Source: an uncultured Ruminococcus sp.
GTDB lineage: Bacteria > Bacillota > Clostridia > Lachnospirales > Lachnospiraceae
Direction of reading: 5' to 3'
Assembly (NCBI GenBank): GCA_900544395.1
Contig: UQVC01000015.1
Location: 1 to 61,691, forward strand
DNA length: 61,691 nucleotides
A program made the translations under genes and the position numbers. Below the pieces are notes generated by a model. That model searched no databases, had not been told where the DNA came from, and was given only the letters and a program-made list of their open reading frames with translations. Below are positions 33,261 to 41,777 of the stretch, piece after piece. The stretch's first letter is position 1. Each line of letters opens with the position of its first letter.

Positions 33261-34964
33261 TTATAGTGTTAATCCCCGATAGCGATTGAAACATGCAAAC
33301 ATCTCCTGTACTCTCGGCCGCGCCAGATTGGCCACAGAAGAGGTACTTTCACAAAGCGCTGCAAGTGATTCCTGTTCAATCTTCTCTTCCAGCATGGCCA
33401 CGACTTCCTGCAGGGTATGTCTTCCATCCAGCAAATGGCGCTGTGCATATTTGACACAATATCCCAGCGCTGTGACTTGTTCACTGTCGGTGATCTGTTC
33501 TACATAGCGAAGATCTATGGTTTCTTTATTGATGGAAACTGCCTCTTTTCCCATCGTCTTCATTTTGATCCTGTCATTGCCTTTCCATTCTTTTCCCTGC
33601 TGAGGCTTCCTTGCAAAATCCGGCCTGTCGGCATTCTCATTTGGTCCGCTTAACTGCGGAAACTGTTCTGCTTCCTTCTTTGCAAGAGCTGTGATTTCCC
33701 GCGGAATGTATCGATCCATCTGAACGATGCAGTCTGCAATATGGAAATAAGCTCCGGAACTTCCTGCCACAATCACAGTCGAAATGCCCTCTTTTTCATA
33801 CAGTTCCCGAATTCTTTCAATAAATGGCGTGATCGGCTCCATATCTCTGTGGATCACCCGCTGCATCAATTCATCCCGGATCATAAAATTTGTAGCGCTG
33901 GTGTCTTCATCAATCAGCATAAGCGATGCATCTGCCTCCATCGCCTCCACCACATTTGCCGCCTGGGAGGTGCTTCCGCTGGCATCCTCCGTATAAAAAT
34001 GCACAGTATCTTTTCCATTTGGCAGATCATTGATAAACATGGAAATATCGGTTCTTTTGATACTTCTTCCATCTTCTGCGCGCAGCTTAACTGCGGATGC
34101 ATCTGTAATGACAAACTCTCTTCCATCCCCTGCAATGTGATCGTACACACCCAGTTCCAATGCTTTTAACAGCGTCGACTTTCCATGATATCCGCCTCCT
34201 ACGATCAGTGTAATCCCCTTTTTGATGCCCATGCCCCGGATTTTTCCACGATGAGGCAGCTCGATCTCTACTTCCATCTCTTTGGGAGACTGAAATGGAA
34301 CTGCGCCCTTCATCGGACGTGCAGAGACACCGGATTCTCTTGGCAGGATTGCTCCATTGGCTACAAATGCACATAATCCCAATTTAGGAAGCATCTGCCG
34401 GAGCGCATGCTGGTCTTCTGCCAGATCACTGACCGCTCTGACTTTTCGTGCATCGTAATTTTTATAGTATAATGCCTTTTCTACGCATTGCGGCAAAAAT
34501 TCAAAGAAGATCCGAATCCACTCTCTTGCATTGATGGTTCTTCCATTTGCAGGAAATCCCACTTCCAGACGGATCAAAAGATCGCCTGTCTTTGCATCGA
34601 TCCGGGCGGCACTTCTCTCCAGCATCTCCTGTCCGCATCGGCTGATTGAGATCATCCCGCTTTTTCCGGAACCCTTCGCCTGAAAACCAAATTTTGTGCA
34701 GCACTGACCAAACTGCCGGATCAGCAAATCCTCCAATGCGACCTTCTGCCATTTTGTCTGATACAATTTCTCCGGAAATCCTGCCATTTTTCCCTTCACC
34801 CGGATACTGATCTTAGACGGTGATGCAAAAGGATCTCCCTGTACGTGATCAATCGACAATAAATATCCCGGAAACTGATAGACTCCTTTTGTCTCTTTAT
34901 ATGCCGGATAGCTTTTATGATCGATTCTTGTTACAAGCTGTTTTAATTCTGCTGCTGTCTTCAT
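33261..34964 (-). CDS. ABC_ATPase-family protein (predicted ATPase of the ABC class)
   Basis: A 567-residue soluble protein. An N-terminal region of ~230 residues is followed by a P-loop GGGYHGKSTLLKALE, then LIDEDTSATNFMIRD (Walker B-like) and VAGSSGAYFHIADC, the pattern of the conserved ABC_ATPase family (PF09818 type, COG3044). Function is not established. It is immediately upstream of sbcDC, which hints at a nucleic-acid role. GGAGGAATC precedes the ATG. The glnN terminator lies only about 20 nt upstream and no clear promoter was found in between, so readthrough may drive it. Confidence 0.85.
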   Translation of the reverse strand: MKTAAELKQLVTRIDHKSYPAYKETKGVYQFPGYLLSIDHVQGDPFASPSKISIRVKGKMAGFPEKLYQTKWQKVALEDLLIRQFGQCCTKFGFQAKGSGKSGMISISRCGQEMLERSAARIDAKTGDLLIRLEVGFPANGRTINAREWIRIFFEFLPQCVEKALYYKNYDARKVRAVSDLAEDQHALRQMLPKLGLCAFVANGAILPRESGVSARPMKGAVPFQSPKEMEVEIELPHRGKIRGMGIKKGITLIVGGGYHGKSTLLKALELGVYDHIAGDGREFVITDASAVKLRAEDGRSIKRTDISMFINDLPNGKDTVHFYTEDASGSTSQAANVVEAMEADASLMLIDEDTSATNFMIRDELMQRVIHRDMEPITPFIERIRELYEKEGISTVIVAGSSGAYFHIADCIVQMDRYIPREITALAKKEAEQFPQLSGPNENADRPDFARKPQQGKEWKGNDRIKMKTMGKEAVSINKETIDLRYVEQITDSEQVTALGYCVKYAQRHLLDGRHTLQEVVAMLEEKIEQESLAALCESTSSVANLARPRVQEMFACFNRYRGLTL

Positions 34965-34981
34965 TTTGATTCCTCCATTAC

Positions 34982-35018
34982 AAAAATCCGGACGCGACTT
35001 TTCTCAAATCGCATCCGG
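34982..35018 (-). terminator. Terminator of glnN
   Basis: CCGGACGCGA and TCGCATCCGG pair with one internal mismatch; on the minus strand TTTTT follows. It lies 25-60 nt past the glnN stop. Confidence 0.8.
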
Positions 35019-35042
35019 TCCTTCTTTCTTGCATATTCAAAT

Positions 35043-37157
35043 TTAAACTTCGAAGATCAAATCTCCATAAGAAGGCATTGGCCATGCCTCTTTATCTACA
35101 ATCATCTCCAGCTGATCAATCGGTTTTCTCAATGCTTCCATTGCCGGGCATACCTCATCATAATAGAAGTTCGCCTGAACCGGACCCTCTTCCTTAGAAG
35201 CTGCCTCTGCCGCCACTTTTTCCAGATGTGTCAATGCCGCTCTTGCTTCTTTTAACCGAACCGTGATCTCTTCCAGAGCCTCTGTCTGCACACTTGCATC
35301 CACACCGGCTTCTTTCACTGCCAAAATAGTCTCTGCCAGCATCTTAGTATATTTGATCACTGCAGGAATGAACTGTTTTCTTGCCATATCGATCATGGTA
35401 CGTGCTTCGATATTGACCGCTTTTGCATAACTCTCGTACTGGATTTCTGCACGGGATTCCAGCTCTGCTTTTGTAAATACTCCAAATCTCTCAAACAATG
35501 TCACTGCTTTCTCTGTCACCATTGCCGGAATTGCTTCCACCATAGATTTGATATTCGGAAGTCCACGTCTTTCTGCTTCCTTCACCCAGGCTTCAGAGTA
35601 ACCGTCTCCATTGAAGATGATTCTCTGATTCTCCATTGCATATTCTTTGATCAGATCATGAACTGCAAGCTGGAAATCATCTGCTTTCTCCAGAACTTCG
35701 CAAGCCTCTGCAAATGCCTCTGCCACGATCGTATTCAGAACAATGTTGGCAGATGCGATGGAATCTCTGGAACCTACCATACGGAATTCAAATTTATTTC
35801 CTGTAAACGCAAACGGTGATGTTCTGTTTCTGTCTGTCGCATCCTTTGTCAGTTCCGGAAGTGTTCTTACACCGGTCTCCAGTTTTCCCCTTTCCAGACT
35901 GTGGGTTGCCTCCCCTGTACTGAGCAGCTGATCAATCACATCCTCCAGCTGTTCTCCAAGAAAGATGGAAATAATTGCCGGAGGCGCTTCATTCGCTCCG
36001 AGTCTGTGGTCATTTCCCGGGTCTGCTGCCGATTCTCTCAGAAGATCCGCATGTTTGTTGACTGCTTTTAAAATACAAGTTAAAACAAGCAAAAACTGGA
36101 TGTTTTCATGCGGTGTTCTTCCAGGATCCAGCATATTAATTCCGTCGTCTGTAATAATTGACCAGTTGTTGTGCTTTCCGGAACCATTGACGCCTGCAAA
36201 CGGTTTTTCATGCAGAAGACATTTCATTCCATGCTTACATGCGATTCTCTTTAATGTCTGCATCACAATCTGGTTGTGATCCACTGCAATATTGGCTTCT
36301 GCATAAATTGGAGCCAGTTCATGCTGTGCCGGCGCCACCTCATTGTGCTGGGTCTTAGATGAAACACCTACTTTCCAGAGTTCAATGTTCACATCTCGCA
36401 TAAAAGCGGCAATTCTCTGACGGATCGTTCCAAAATAATGATCGTCCAGCTCCTGTCCTTTTGGTGGCATTGCTCCAAATAAGGTTCGGCCTGTATATAT
36501 CAAATCTTTTCTCTGAAGGAATTTTTCTGCATCTACCAGGAAATACTCCTGCTCTGCTCCAACGGACGGTGTCACTTTCTTTGAAGTTGTATTTCCAAAC
36601 AAACGCAGAAGTCTGAGCGCCTGTACATTCAATGCCTGCATGGAACGAAGCAGCGGAGTCTTCTGATCCAGTGCTTCTCCTGTATAAGAACAGAAAGCGG
36701 TCGGAATACAAAGTGTAGCTCCTGCTGCGTCCTGTCTTACAAATGCCGGAGAAGTACAATCCCATGCTGTATATCCTCTTGCCTCAAACGTAGCACGAAG
36801 TCCGCCTGACGGGAAAGAAGATGCATCCGGTTCTCCTTTGATCAATTCTTTTCCGGAGAAACTCATCAGAACTTTTCCGCTTGGAAGTGGCGCTGAGATA
36901 AAAGAGTCGTGCTTTTCTGCAGTCACACCTGTCAATGGTAAAAACCAGTGTGTATAGTGTGTTGCACCTTTTTCAATCGCCCATTCTTTCATCTCATGTG
37001 CAATGACGTCTGCTGTCTCTAAGTCCAGTTCCGTTCCTTCTTCGATCGTCTGTTTCAGCTTCTTGTACACTTTTTTCGGGAGACGCTCCTGCATTACTGT
37101 GTCATTGAAAACATTTTCCCCAAAAATATCCGCTACATTGAATAATTCTGTGCTCAT
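35043..37157 (-). CDS. glnN: Glutamine synthetase type III
   Basis: A 704-residue enzyme forming glutamine from glutamate, ammonia and ATP. The type III hallmarks are present: length near 700, VGAEQEYFLVD, HNEVAPAQHELAPIYAEANIA and GSGKHNNWS. The ATG at 37157 has AAGGAAGG upstream; a start six codons earlier is possible. It is expressed alone, from a promoter that lies upstream of a hairpin in its leader. No amtB or glnB is beside it. Confidence 0.95.
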   Translation of the reverse strand: MSTELFNVADIFGENVFNDTVMQERLPKKVYKKLKQTIEEGTELDLETADVIAHEMKEWAIEKGATHYTHWFLPLTGVTAEKHDSFISAPLPSGKVLMSFSGKELIKGEPDASSFPSGGLRATFEARGYTAWDCTSPAFVRQDAAGATLCIPTAFCSYTGEALDQKTPLLRSMQALNVQALRLLRLFGNTTSKKVTPSVGAEQEYFLVDAEKFLQRKDLIYTGRTLFGAMPPKGQELDDHYFGTIRQRIAAFMRDVNIELWKVGVSSKTQHNEVAPAQHELAPIYAEANIAVDHNQIVMQTLKRIACKHGMKCLLHEKPFAGVNGSGKHNNWSIITDDGINMLDPGRTPHENIQFLLVLTCILKAVNKHADLLRESAADPGNDHRLGANEAPPAIISIFLGEQLEDVIDQLLSTGEATHSLERGKLETGVRTLPELTKDATDRNRTSPFAFTGNKFEFRMVGSRDSIASANIVLNTIVAEAFAEACEVLEKADDFQLAVHDLIKEYAMENQRIIFNGDGYSEAWVKEAERRGLPNIKSMVEAIPAMVTEKAVTLFERFGVFTKAELESRAEIQYESYAKAVNIEARTMIDMARKQFIPAVIKYTKMLAETILAVKEAGVDASVQTEALEEITVRLKEARAALTHLEKVAAEAASKEEGPVQANFYYDEVCPAMEALRKPIDQLEMIVDKEAWPMPSYGDLIFEV

Positions 37158-37202
37158 AAAACTACCTTCCTTCATTTTACTTTTGTAAACGCATTTTCTA
37201 AA

Positions 37203-37235
37203 AAAGGCATTCCAAGCAAGCTTGGAACGCCTTTG
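37203..37235 (-). terminator. Hairpin with T-run in the glnN leader (terminator or attenuator)
   Basis: On the minus strand AAAGGCGTTCCAAGC and GCTTGGAATGCCTTT pair over about 14 bp, then TTTTTT. It sits 75 nt after the fba stop, so it can end that transcript. It also lies downstream of a good promoter at 37255-37283, inside the glnN leader, where it would cut off glnN unless bypassed. Confidence 0.8.
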
Positions 37236-37254
37236 TTCTCATCTACGAGGCTTA

Positions 37255-37283
37255 GTATACCTCAATCACCGCAAAAAGGCAAG
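37255..37283 (-). promoter_or_regulatory. Promoter of glnN
   Basis: TTGCCT (37283-37278) and TATACT (37260-37255), 17 bp apart on the minus strand, giving a start near 37248 and a leader of about 90 nt that contains the hairpin. Confidence 0.6.
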
Positions 37284-37310
37284 TTAAAATTTCTAACAAA
37301 TACTTATTAC

Positions 37311-38180
37311 TTACGCTTCTGCTTTTCCAACAGAGCCAAACAGCTCCATTTTTTCTTTTACAGTTGCCATAATTGCATCTGCGCCTGGTTTTAATAATTT
37401 ACGTGGGTCGAATCCCTTTCCTTCCAGGTCTTTTCCAGCTTCGATATATTTGCGTGTTGCATCTGCGAACGCAAGCTGGCACTCTGTATTTACGTTGATC
37501 TTAGCAACTCCGAGGCTGATCGCTTTTTTGATCATGTCTTCCGGAATACCTGTACCACCGTGAAGAACCAGTGGCATATCTCCTGTCAGCTGCTGAATCG
37601 CATCCAGAGTCTCGAAGCTGAGTCCTTCCCAGTTCTCTGGATATTTTCCGTGGATGTTACCGATTCCTGCTGCAAGGAAATTGATACCAAGGTCAGCGAT
37701 CATCTTACATTCCTGTGGATCTGCACATTCACCTTTTCCTACGACTCCGTCTTCTTCTCCACCGATAGAACCAACTTCAGCTTCCAGAGACATTCCGTGC
37801 TCTTTTACAACTGCTACCAGTTCTTTTGTCTTTGCGATATTCTCTTCGATCGGATAGTGAGAACCGTCAAACATGATAGAAGAAAATCCTGCTTCTACAC
37901 ATTTCATACATCCTTCGTAGCTGCCGTGATCCAGGTGAAGCGCAACCGGAACTGTGATGTTCATCTCTTCCAGCATTCCATTCACCATACCTACTACTGT
38001 CTTGTATCCTGTCATGTACTTTCCTGCACCTTCAGATACACCGAGGATTACCGGTGATTTACATTCTTCTGCTGCTGTAAGGATTGCTTTTGTCCACTCC
38101 AGGTTGTTGATGTTGAACTGTCCTACTGCATAATGACCTGCTTTTGCTTTCTGAAGCATTTCTGTTGCTGATACTAACAT
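37311..38180 (-). CDS. fba: Class II fructose-bisphosphate aldolase
   Basis: A 289-residue zinc aldolase of glycolysis. Metal ligands are in HLDHGSYEGC and in LHGGTG; DGSHYPIEEN is the conserved substrate-loop region, and NVNTECQLAF lies near the C-terminus. The ATG at 38180 has a GGAGGAAAAA site; the frame is open for 20 more codons upstream without support. It is monocistronic, bounded by its own promoter and the hairpin at 37203-37235. Confidence 0.95.
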   Translation of the reverse strand: MLVSATEMLQKAKAGHYAVGQFNINNLEWTKAILTAAEECKSPVILGVSEGAGKYMTGYKTVVGMVNGMLEEMNITVPVALHLDHGSYEGCMKCVEAGFSSIMFDGSHYPIEENIAKTKELVAVVKEHGMSLEAEVGSIGGEEDGVVGKGECADPQECKMIADLGINFLAAGIGNIHGKYPENWEGLSFETLDAIQQLTGDMPLVLHGGTGIPEDMIKKAISLGVAKINVNTECQLAFADATRKYIEAGKDLEGKGFDPRKLLKPGADAIMATVKEKMELFGSVGKAEA

Positions 38181-38252
38181 AGTTTTTCCTCCAATTCTTT
38201 GTGCATACCGCTCCCGGCAGCACATACTATAGCTTTTCACTCTATATTTTTC

Positions 38253-38281
38253 ATTATATCTTATCTTACTTTAAAAGACAA
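38253..38281 (-). promoter_or_regulatory. Promoter of fba
   Basis: TTGTCT (38281-38276) and TATAAT (38258-38253), 17 bp apart on the minus strand, with a leader of about 70 nt before the aldolase start. Confidence 0.75.
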
Positions 38282-38302
38282 TCTATAATTATCACAATAA
38301 AA

Positions 38303-38346
38303 CACAGAATATCCATGATTTCTTTGTCATATTCTGTGATTTTTTT
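38303..38346. terminator. Bidirectional hairpin upstream of the aldolase promoter
   Basis: CACAGAATAT (38303-38312) and ATATTCTGTG (38329-38338) form a 10-bp stem followed by seven T on the plus strand and TTTTA on the minus. No plus-strand gene ends here, so its main use may be to insulate the aldolase promoter from the tRNA transcript. Confidence 0.6.
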
Positions 38347-38391
38347 AACAAATCTTAAAGCAAGGATTTTTCTATATTATTTTCAGACAAC

Positions 38392-38424
38392 AAAAAAACA
38401 GAGATGAAAATTTCTATCTCTGCT
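38392..38424 (-). terminator. Terminator of tRNA-Glu
   Basis: CAGAGAT and ATCTCTG arms with an A/T-rich loop; seven T follow on the minus strand. It starts about 12 nt after the tRNA 3' end. Confidence 0.8.
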
Positions 38425-38435
38425 TTTTCTAATAA

Positions 38436-38507
38436 TGACTCCAAGGGGAATCGAACCCCTGATTCCAGCGTGAGAGGCTAGCGTCTTAACCGCTTGACCA
38501 TGGAGCC
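38436..38507 (-). tRNA. tRNA-Glu (anticodon CTC)
   Basis: 72 nt on the minus strand. Acceptor GGCTCCA pairs with TGGAGTC (one G-U), discriminator A. The anticodon stem CTAGC/GCTGG encloses CTCTCAC, so the anticodon is CTC, reading GAG. GGGGTTCGATTCCCC forms the T arm. CCA is not encoded. Confidence 0.95.
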
Positions 38508-38547
38508 ATGTCCTCATCAATGTTTGTCTCACCGATGACCGAGTTAT

Positions 38548-38576
38548 ATATTAGCATAGCTCCGTAAGAATTGCAA
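38548..38576 (-). promoter_or_regulatory. Promoter of tRNA-Glu
   Basis: TTGCAA (38576-38571) and TAATAT (38553-38548), 17 bp apart on the minus strand, about 40 nt before the tRNA. Confidence 0.7.
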
Positions 38577-38614
38577 CCCCTTTTTTAATTTTTTTAATTT
38601 AATTTTTCTCTTTT

Positions 38615-39592
38615 CTATTTTTCGTCTTTGGAATCCGCTTCTTCACTCTCTTCCAGAAGCTCTGTATTTTCAATTCTGCCCTTTACAGAAAGCTGTTGGA
38701 TCATTTCTGATTTTACCATGATCCGCATTCCCTGTTTCCAGTTGCGTACCTGTACACAGTCGTGCTCTCCTCCAAATTCCCCGTCCAATGTCCATGGGAT
38801 TTCTTCCAGGGATTCAAAGGTCACTTCACTTGCTTTAAAAGAATACATATGTTTGGAATCAATCTGCTTGATCAAAAGAGAGGCAATGATCTCATTCAGT
38901 TCAATCGGATTCTTCGGAGTCTTGATCAGTGTAACTTCAAATTCTCCATCGTCAAACACGACTTTTTTTCCTATGATCCCTTTAAATCCACCAACAGAAC
39001 GGGAATTTGTCACCATTCCGTATACAAAATCATCTTCCAGTGTTTCTCCATCATGCGTCACTTTGATATGGTAAGAAGGAATATTAAACAGACGCTTCGT
39101 TCCCTCCAACACATAAGCCAGATGTCCCAGCACGTTTTTCATACTCTGCTTGGTTTCATAAGAGACATCGGTAAACAGTCCAAATGCAGCAATATATACA
39201 AAATAATCATCATTAAAAACACCGACATCGCATGGAAACGGCATTCCATTAGCTGCTGTATCTGCGGCTTCCAGAAGATCTTTTGAAATATGCAGGCTGT
39301 TTGCAAAATCATTGGTCGTTCCTGTTGGAATATACCCAATTGGAACCGGATCCTCCCGTCTTGCCATTGCAGTTACCACTTCATCCAGAGTTCCGTCTCC
39401 TCCACTGCATACCACAACATCATACTCACCGCTATAGCTTTGTACCTTTGCCATGGCATCGTGATAACGCTGTGTCGGATACACGGTAACCTCATACCCG
39501 GCTTTCACAAAAATGTCCAGCACATCTGACAATTTAGGCTTTAGTACCCCAGTTCCTGCATTGGGGTTATATATGAACAGCATTTTTTTCAT
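38615..39592 (-). CDS. Diacylglycerol kinase-family lipid kinase (DgkB/YegS-like)
   Basis: A 325-residue soluble lipid kinase. NPNAGTG near the N-terminus, the nucleotide loop CSGGDGTLDEVV and GYIPTGTTNDFANSL are the family marks; the C-terminal half is the beta-rich lipid-binding domain ending LDGEFGGE. GGAGGAAAG precedes the ATG at 39592. A hairpin at 39628-39651 separates it from the HPr-like gene. It probably recycles diacylglycerol to phosphatidic acid; the exact lipid is not proven. Confidence 0.88.
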   Translation of the reverse strand: MKKMLFIYNPNAGTGVLKPKLSDVLDIFVKAGYEVTVYPTQRYHDAMAKVQSYSGEYDVVVCSGGDGTLDEVVTAMARREDPVPIGYIPTGTTNDFANSLHISKDLLEAADTAANGMPFPCDVGVFNDDYFVYIAAFGLFTDVSYETKQSMKNVLGHLAYVLEGTKRLFNIPSYHIKVTHDGETLEDDFVYGMVTNSRSVGGFKGIIGKKVVFDDGEFEVTLIKTPKNPIELNEIIASLLIKQIDSKHMYSFKASEVTFESLEEIPWTLDGEFGGEHDCVQVRNWKQGMRIMVKSEMIQQLSVKGRIENTELLEESEEADSKDEK

Positions 39593-39627
39593 TTTTAATC
39601 TTTCCTCCTGCATTTGTATGTTTGAAA

Positions 39628-39651
39628 GGGCTGTGCCCAAGCACAGCCCCC
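39628..39651 (-). terminator. GC-rich hairpin between the HPr-like gene and the lipid kinase gene
   Basis: GGGCTGTGC and GCACAGCCC with a CCAA-type loop. Only three T follow on the minus strand, so it is more likely a leaky stop or mRNA-stabilising stem than a full terminator. Confidence 0.6.
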
Positions 39652-39668
39652 TCCATTTATGATCACAC

Positions 39669-39926
39669 TTATTTTGTCTTTTTCAAAAAAGTTTTGATAC
39701 CTTCTGCAGCTTTTTCTTCATCTTCCCCTTCTGCAACTACTGTCACCTGGTCTCCTTCCTGCAGTGCAAGACTCATCATTCCCATAATACTTTTCGCATT
39801 GATCTTTTTGTTATCCACCTGAATGTAGACTTTGCTGGCATACTGACTTGCTTCCTGTACCAGCAGAGCAATTGGTCTGCCTTCAATTCCATCTTCATGT
39901 CCTACAACAACCGGTGTTTCAATCAT
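39669..39926 (-). CDS. crh: HPr-like protein lacking the catalytic His15 (Crh-like)
   Basis: An 85-residue HPr fold protein. In HPr the active site is GIHARP with His15; here it is GIEGRP and residue 15 is Glu, so PEP-dependent phosphotransfer is impossible. The regulatory site is kept: Ser46 in NAKSIMGMMSL. That combination defines Crh of Bacillus, a co-repressor of CcpA that cannot carry phosphate for the PTS (Crh there has Gln15). The location also fits: B. subtilis crh lies just after whiA, and this gene overlaps the whiA stop by 8 bp. The residue numbering matches HPr exactly. Confidence 0.88.
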   Translation of the reverse strand: MIETPVVVGHEDGIEGRPIALLVQEASQYASKVYIQVDNKKINAKSIMGMMSLALQEGDQVTVVAEGEDEEKAAEGIKTFLKKTK

Positions 39927-40881
39927 AATAATCCTCCTTGTTTTGCCTTACCGTTTCTGCCAGATCGCTCAGTTTTCTCAGCCTGTGATTCACTCCAGAC
40001 TTTCCTACCGGCGGTGTTAAGAGTTCCCCCAACTCTTTTAATGTTGCATCCGGATGTGAGAGCCGGACTTGTGCCACTTCTTTCAATCCGTCTGCCAGCT
40101 TTTCAAGCCCTATCGTGTCTCTCAGATACGTAATATCCTCCAGCTGTTTGACTGCTGCCGACACTGTCTTGTTGATATTGGCAGTTTCACAGTTCACCTT
40201 GCGGTTGACCGCATTGCGCATCTCCTTTAAAATTCTGATATTTTCCAGTTCCATCAAAGAAATATGTGCTTCCATTATATTCAAAATATCTGCTATCTGA
40301 TCGCCCTCTTTTAAATATACCACATGTGACTTTTTTCTTCGGACAATCTTTGCATCCATTGAAAATTCACACATCAGCCGTTGGATCTGCTTTGCCATGA
40401 CATCCGATCCACATACAATTTCAAAATGATAAGACTTATTCGGATCACTCATAGAACCTGCGCCTAAAAAAGCACCGCGCAGAAAAGCCCTGCGACAGCA
40501 TGGCTGCTGTACCACAAGGGGACTTACAATATGAAACTCTTCAAACCCACCTCTGTGTTCTTCCAAAAGCTTCGCAGCCTGAAGGACACGAAGTGCATCT
40601 TCGTGACGGGCTATCACTACTGAATAGACCACACTTTGTTTCTCTATATTTCTTCGGATAGAGATATCAGCTTCTATATTAAATGTTTTTTGAATCAATG
40701 TAAAGACTTTTCTTGCAACAGCCAAATTTTCTGTACAGATTTTCACTCCATACTGATTAAAACTGTTGATCGTCACAGATCCGCACATCCCGATCAACGC
40801 CGCAATCTCTGCAATCTGACAGTGTCTGGCTGAGCTCCACTGTACAGACAGCTCTTCTTTTACCTTGCCTGAAAATGACAT
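39919..40881 (-). CDS. whiA: DNA-binding protein WhiA
   Basis: A 320-residue protein with an N-terminal LAGLIDADG-like domain (GAFLGAGSMSDPNKSYHFEI) and a C-terminal helix-turn-helix (LGELLTPPVGKSGVNHRLRKL). It is linked to sporulation or chromosome segregation and cell division in Gram-positives. It sits 14 nt after rapZ; yvcK, which lies between these two genes in Bacillus, is absent here. Confidence 0.95.
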   Translation of the reverse strand: MSFSGKVKEELSVQWSSARHCQIAEIAALIGMCGSVTINSFNQYGVKICTENLAVARKVFTLIQKTFNIEADISIRRNIEKQSVVYSVVIARHEDALRVLQAAKLLEEHRGGFEEFHIVSPLVVQQPCCRRAFLRGAFLGAGSMSDPNKSYHFEIVCGSDVMAKQIQRLMCEFSMDAKIVRRKKSHVVYLKEGDQIADILNIMEAHISLMELENIRILKEMRNAVNRKVNCETANINKTVSAAVKQLEDITYLRDTIGLEKLADGLKEVAQVRLSHPDATLKELGELLTPPVGKSGVNHRLRKLSDLAETVRQNKEDYYD

Positions 40882-40895
40882 ATGAAAAACTCCCG

Positions 40896-41774
40896 TTATT
40901 TTCCCTTTATAATCGCATCTTTTTCAATATCCCGGTGTTCAATACGCACCCCGTAATTTTCTTTCACTTTCAGATATTGATACAATGCATTGGCCAATGT
41001 CACAGACCGATGCTTTCCTCCCGTACATCCGATTCCGATTACCAGTTGGTTTTTCCCTTCCAGAATATAGTTCGGAATCAAAAAGTCCATCATCTGACAT
41101 AATCTCTGCAAAAACTCCTGAGCCTTGTCACTCTTCATCACATAATCTCTGACTTCCGCATCATTTCCTGTTTTTGGCCGAAGCTCTTCAATATAATACG
41201 GATTTGGAAGAAACCGAACGTCAAAAACAAGATCCGCATCCTGGGGGATCCCATGCTTAAACCCAAAAGACATGACTGTAATATACAGATTCTTGAAATC
41301 CTTTCCTTCCACAAAAATCTTTTCCAGTTCCACCCTGAGTTCTCTGGTCAGCATCTTACTGGTATCCAGAATAAAAGTGGCACGGATCTTCAAAAATGCA
41401 ATCTCCTCCCGTTCTTTTGCAATTCCTCGATCAATATGTCCGACTCCGCCTAATGGATGCTGCCGTCTGGTTTCTTTATAGCGCTTTAAAAGCACATCAT
41501 CTCCGGCATCTAAAAACAAGATCTCATAGGGGATCTTGCTTTGATCCATCTCCTGCAAATATCCTTCCAGACCGCGAAATGCCTGTCCGCCTCTTACATC
41601 AATACCGACTGCCGCCTGATTCAACTGGGAATCCGGTGCAGTCAGCATCTCTGCAAATTTAGGCAGCAATGGAACCGGGAGATTATCGACACAAAAATAT
41701 CCCATATCCTCCAGCATCTTTAAAGCCGTAGACTTTCCGGCTCCTGACATCCCTGTAACAATGACAAACCTCAT
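40896..41774 (-). CDS. rapZ: RNase adapter / nucleotide-binding protein RapZ (YvcJ family)
   Basis: A 292-residue P-loop protein. Walker A GMSGAGKST is at 8-16, the C-terminal domain has IGIGCTGGKHRSV. In E. coli RapZ controls glmS mRNA decay; the Firmicute YvcJ has NTPase activity and a less clear role. It starts 3 nt after murB ends. glmM, in the same amino-sugar pathway, is 6 kb away. Confidence 0.95.
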   Translation of the reverse strand: MRFVIVTGMSGAGKSTALKMLEDMGYFCVDNLPVPLLPKFAEMLTAPDSQLNQAAVGIDVRGGQAFRGLEGYLQEMDQSKIPYEILFLDAGDDVLLKRYKETRRQHPLGGVGHIDRGIAKEREEIAFLKIRATFILDTSKMLTRELRVELEKIFVEGKDFKNLYITVMSFGFKHGIPQDADLVFDVRFLPNPYYIEELRPKTGNDAEVRDYVMKSDKAQEFLQRLCQMMDFLIPNYILEGKNQLVIGIGCTGGKHRSVTLANALYQYLKVKENYGVRIEHRDIEKDAIIKGK

Positions 41775-41777
41775 ATC

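Noticed and set aside
37203..37283. A known riboswitch class in the glnN leader.
   Set aside because: Only one clear hairpin and a possible short alternative pairing are visible; no conserved aptamer core could be recognised, so I list it only as possible attenuation.
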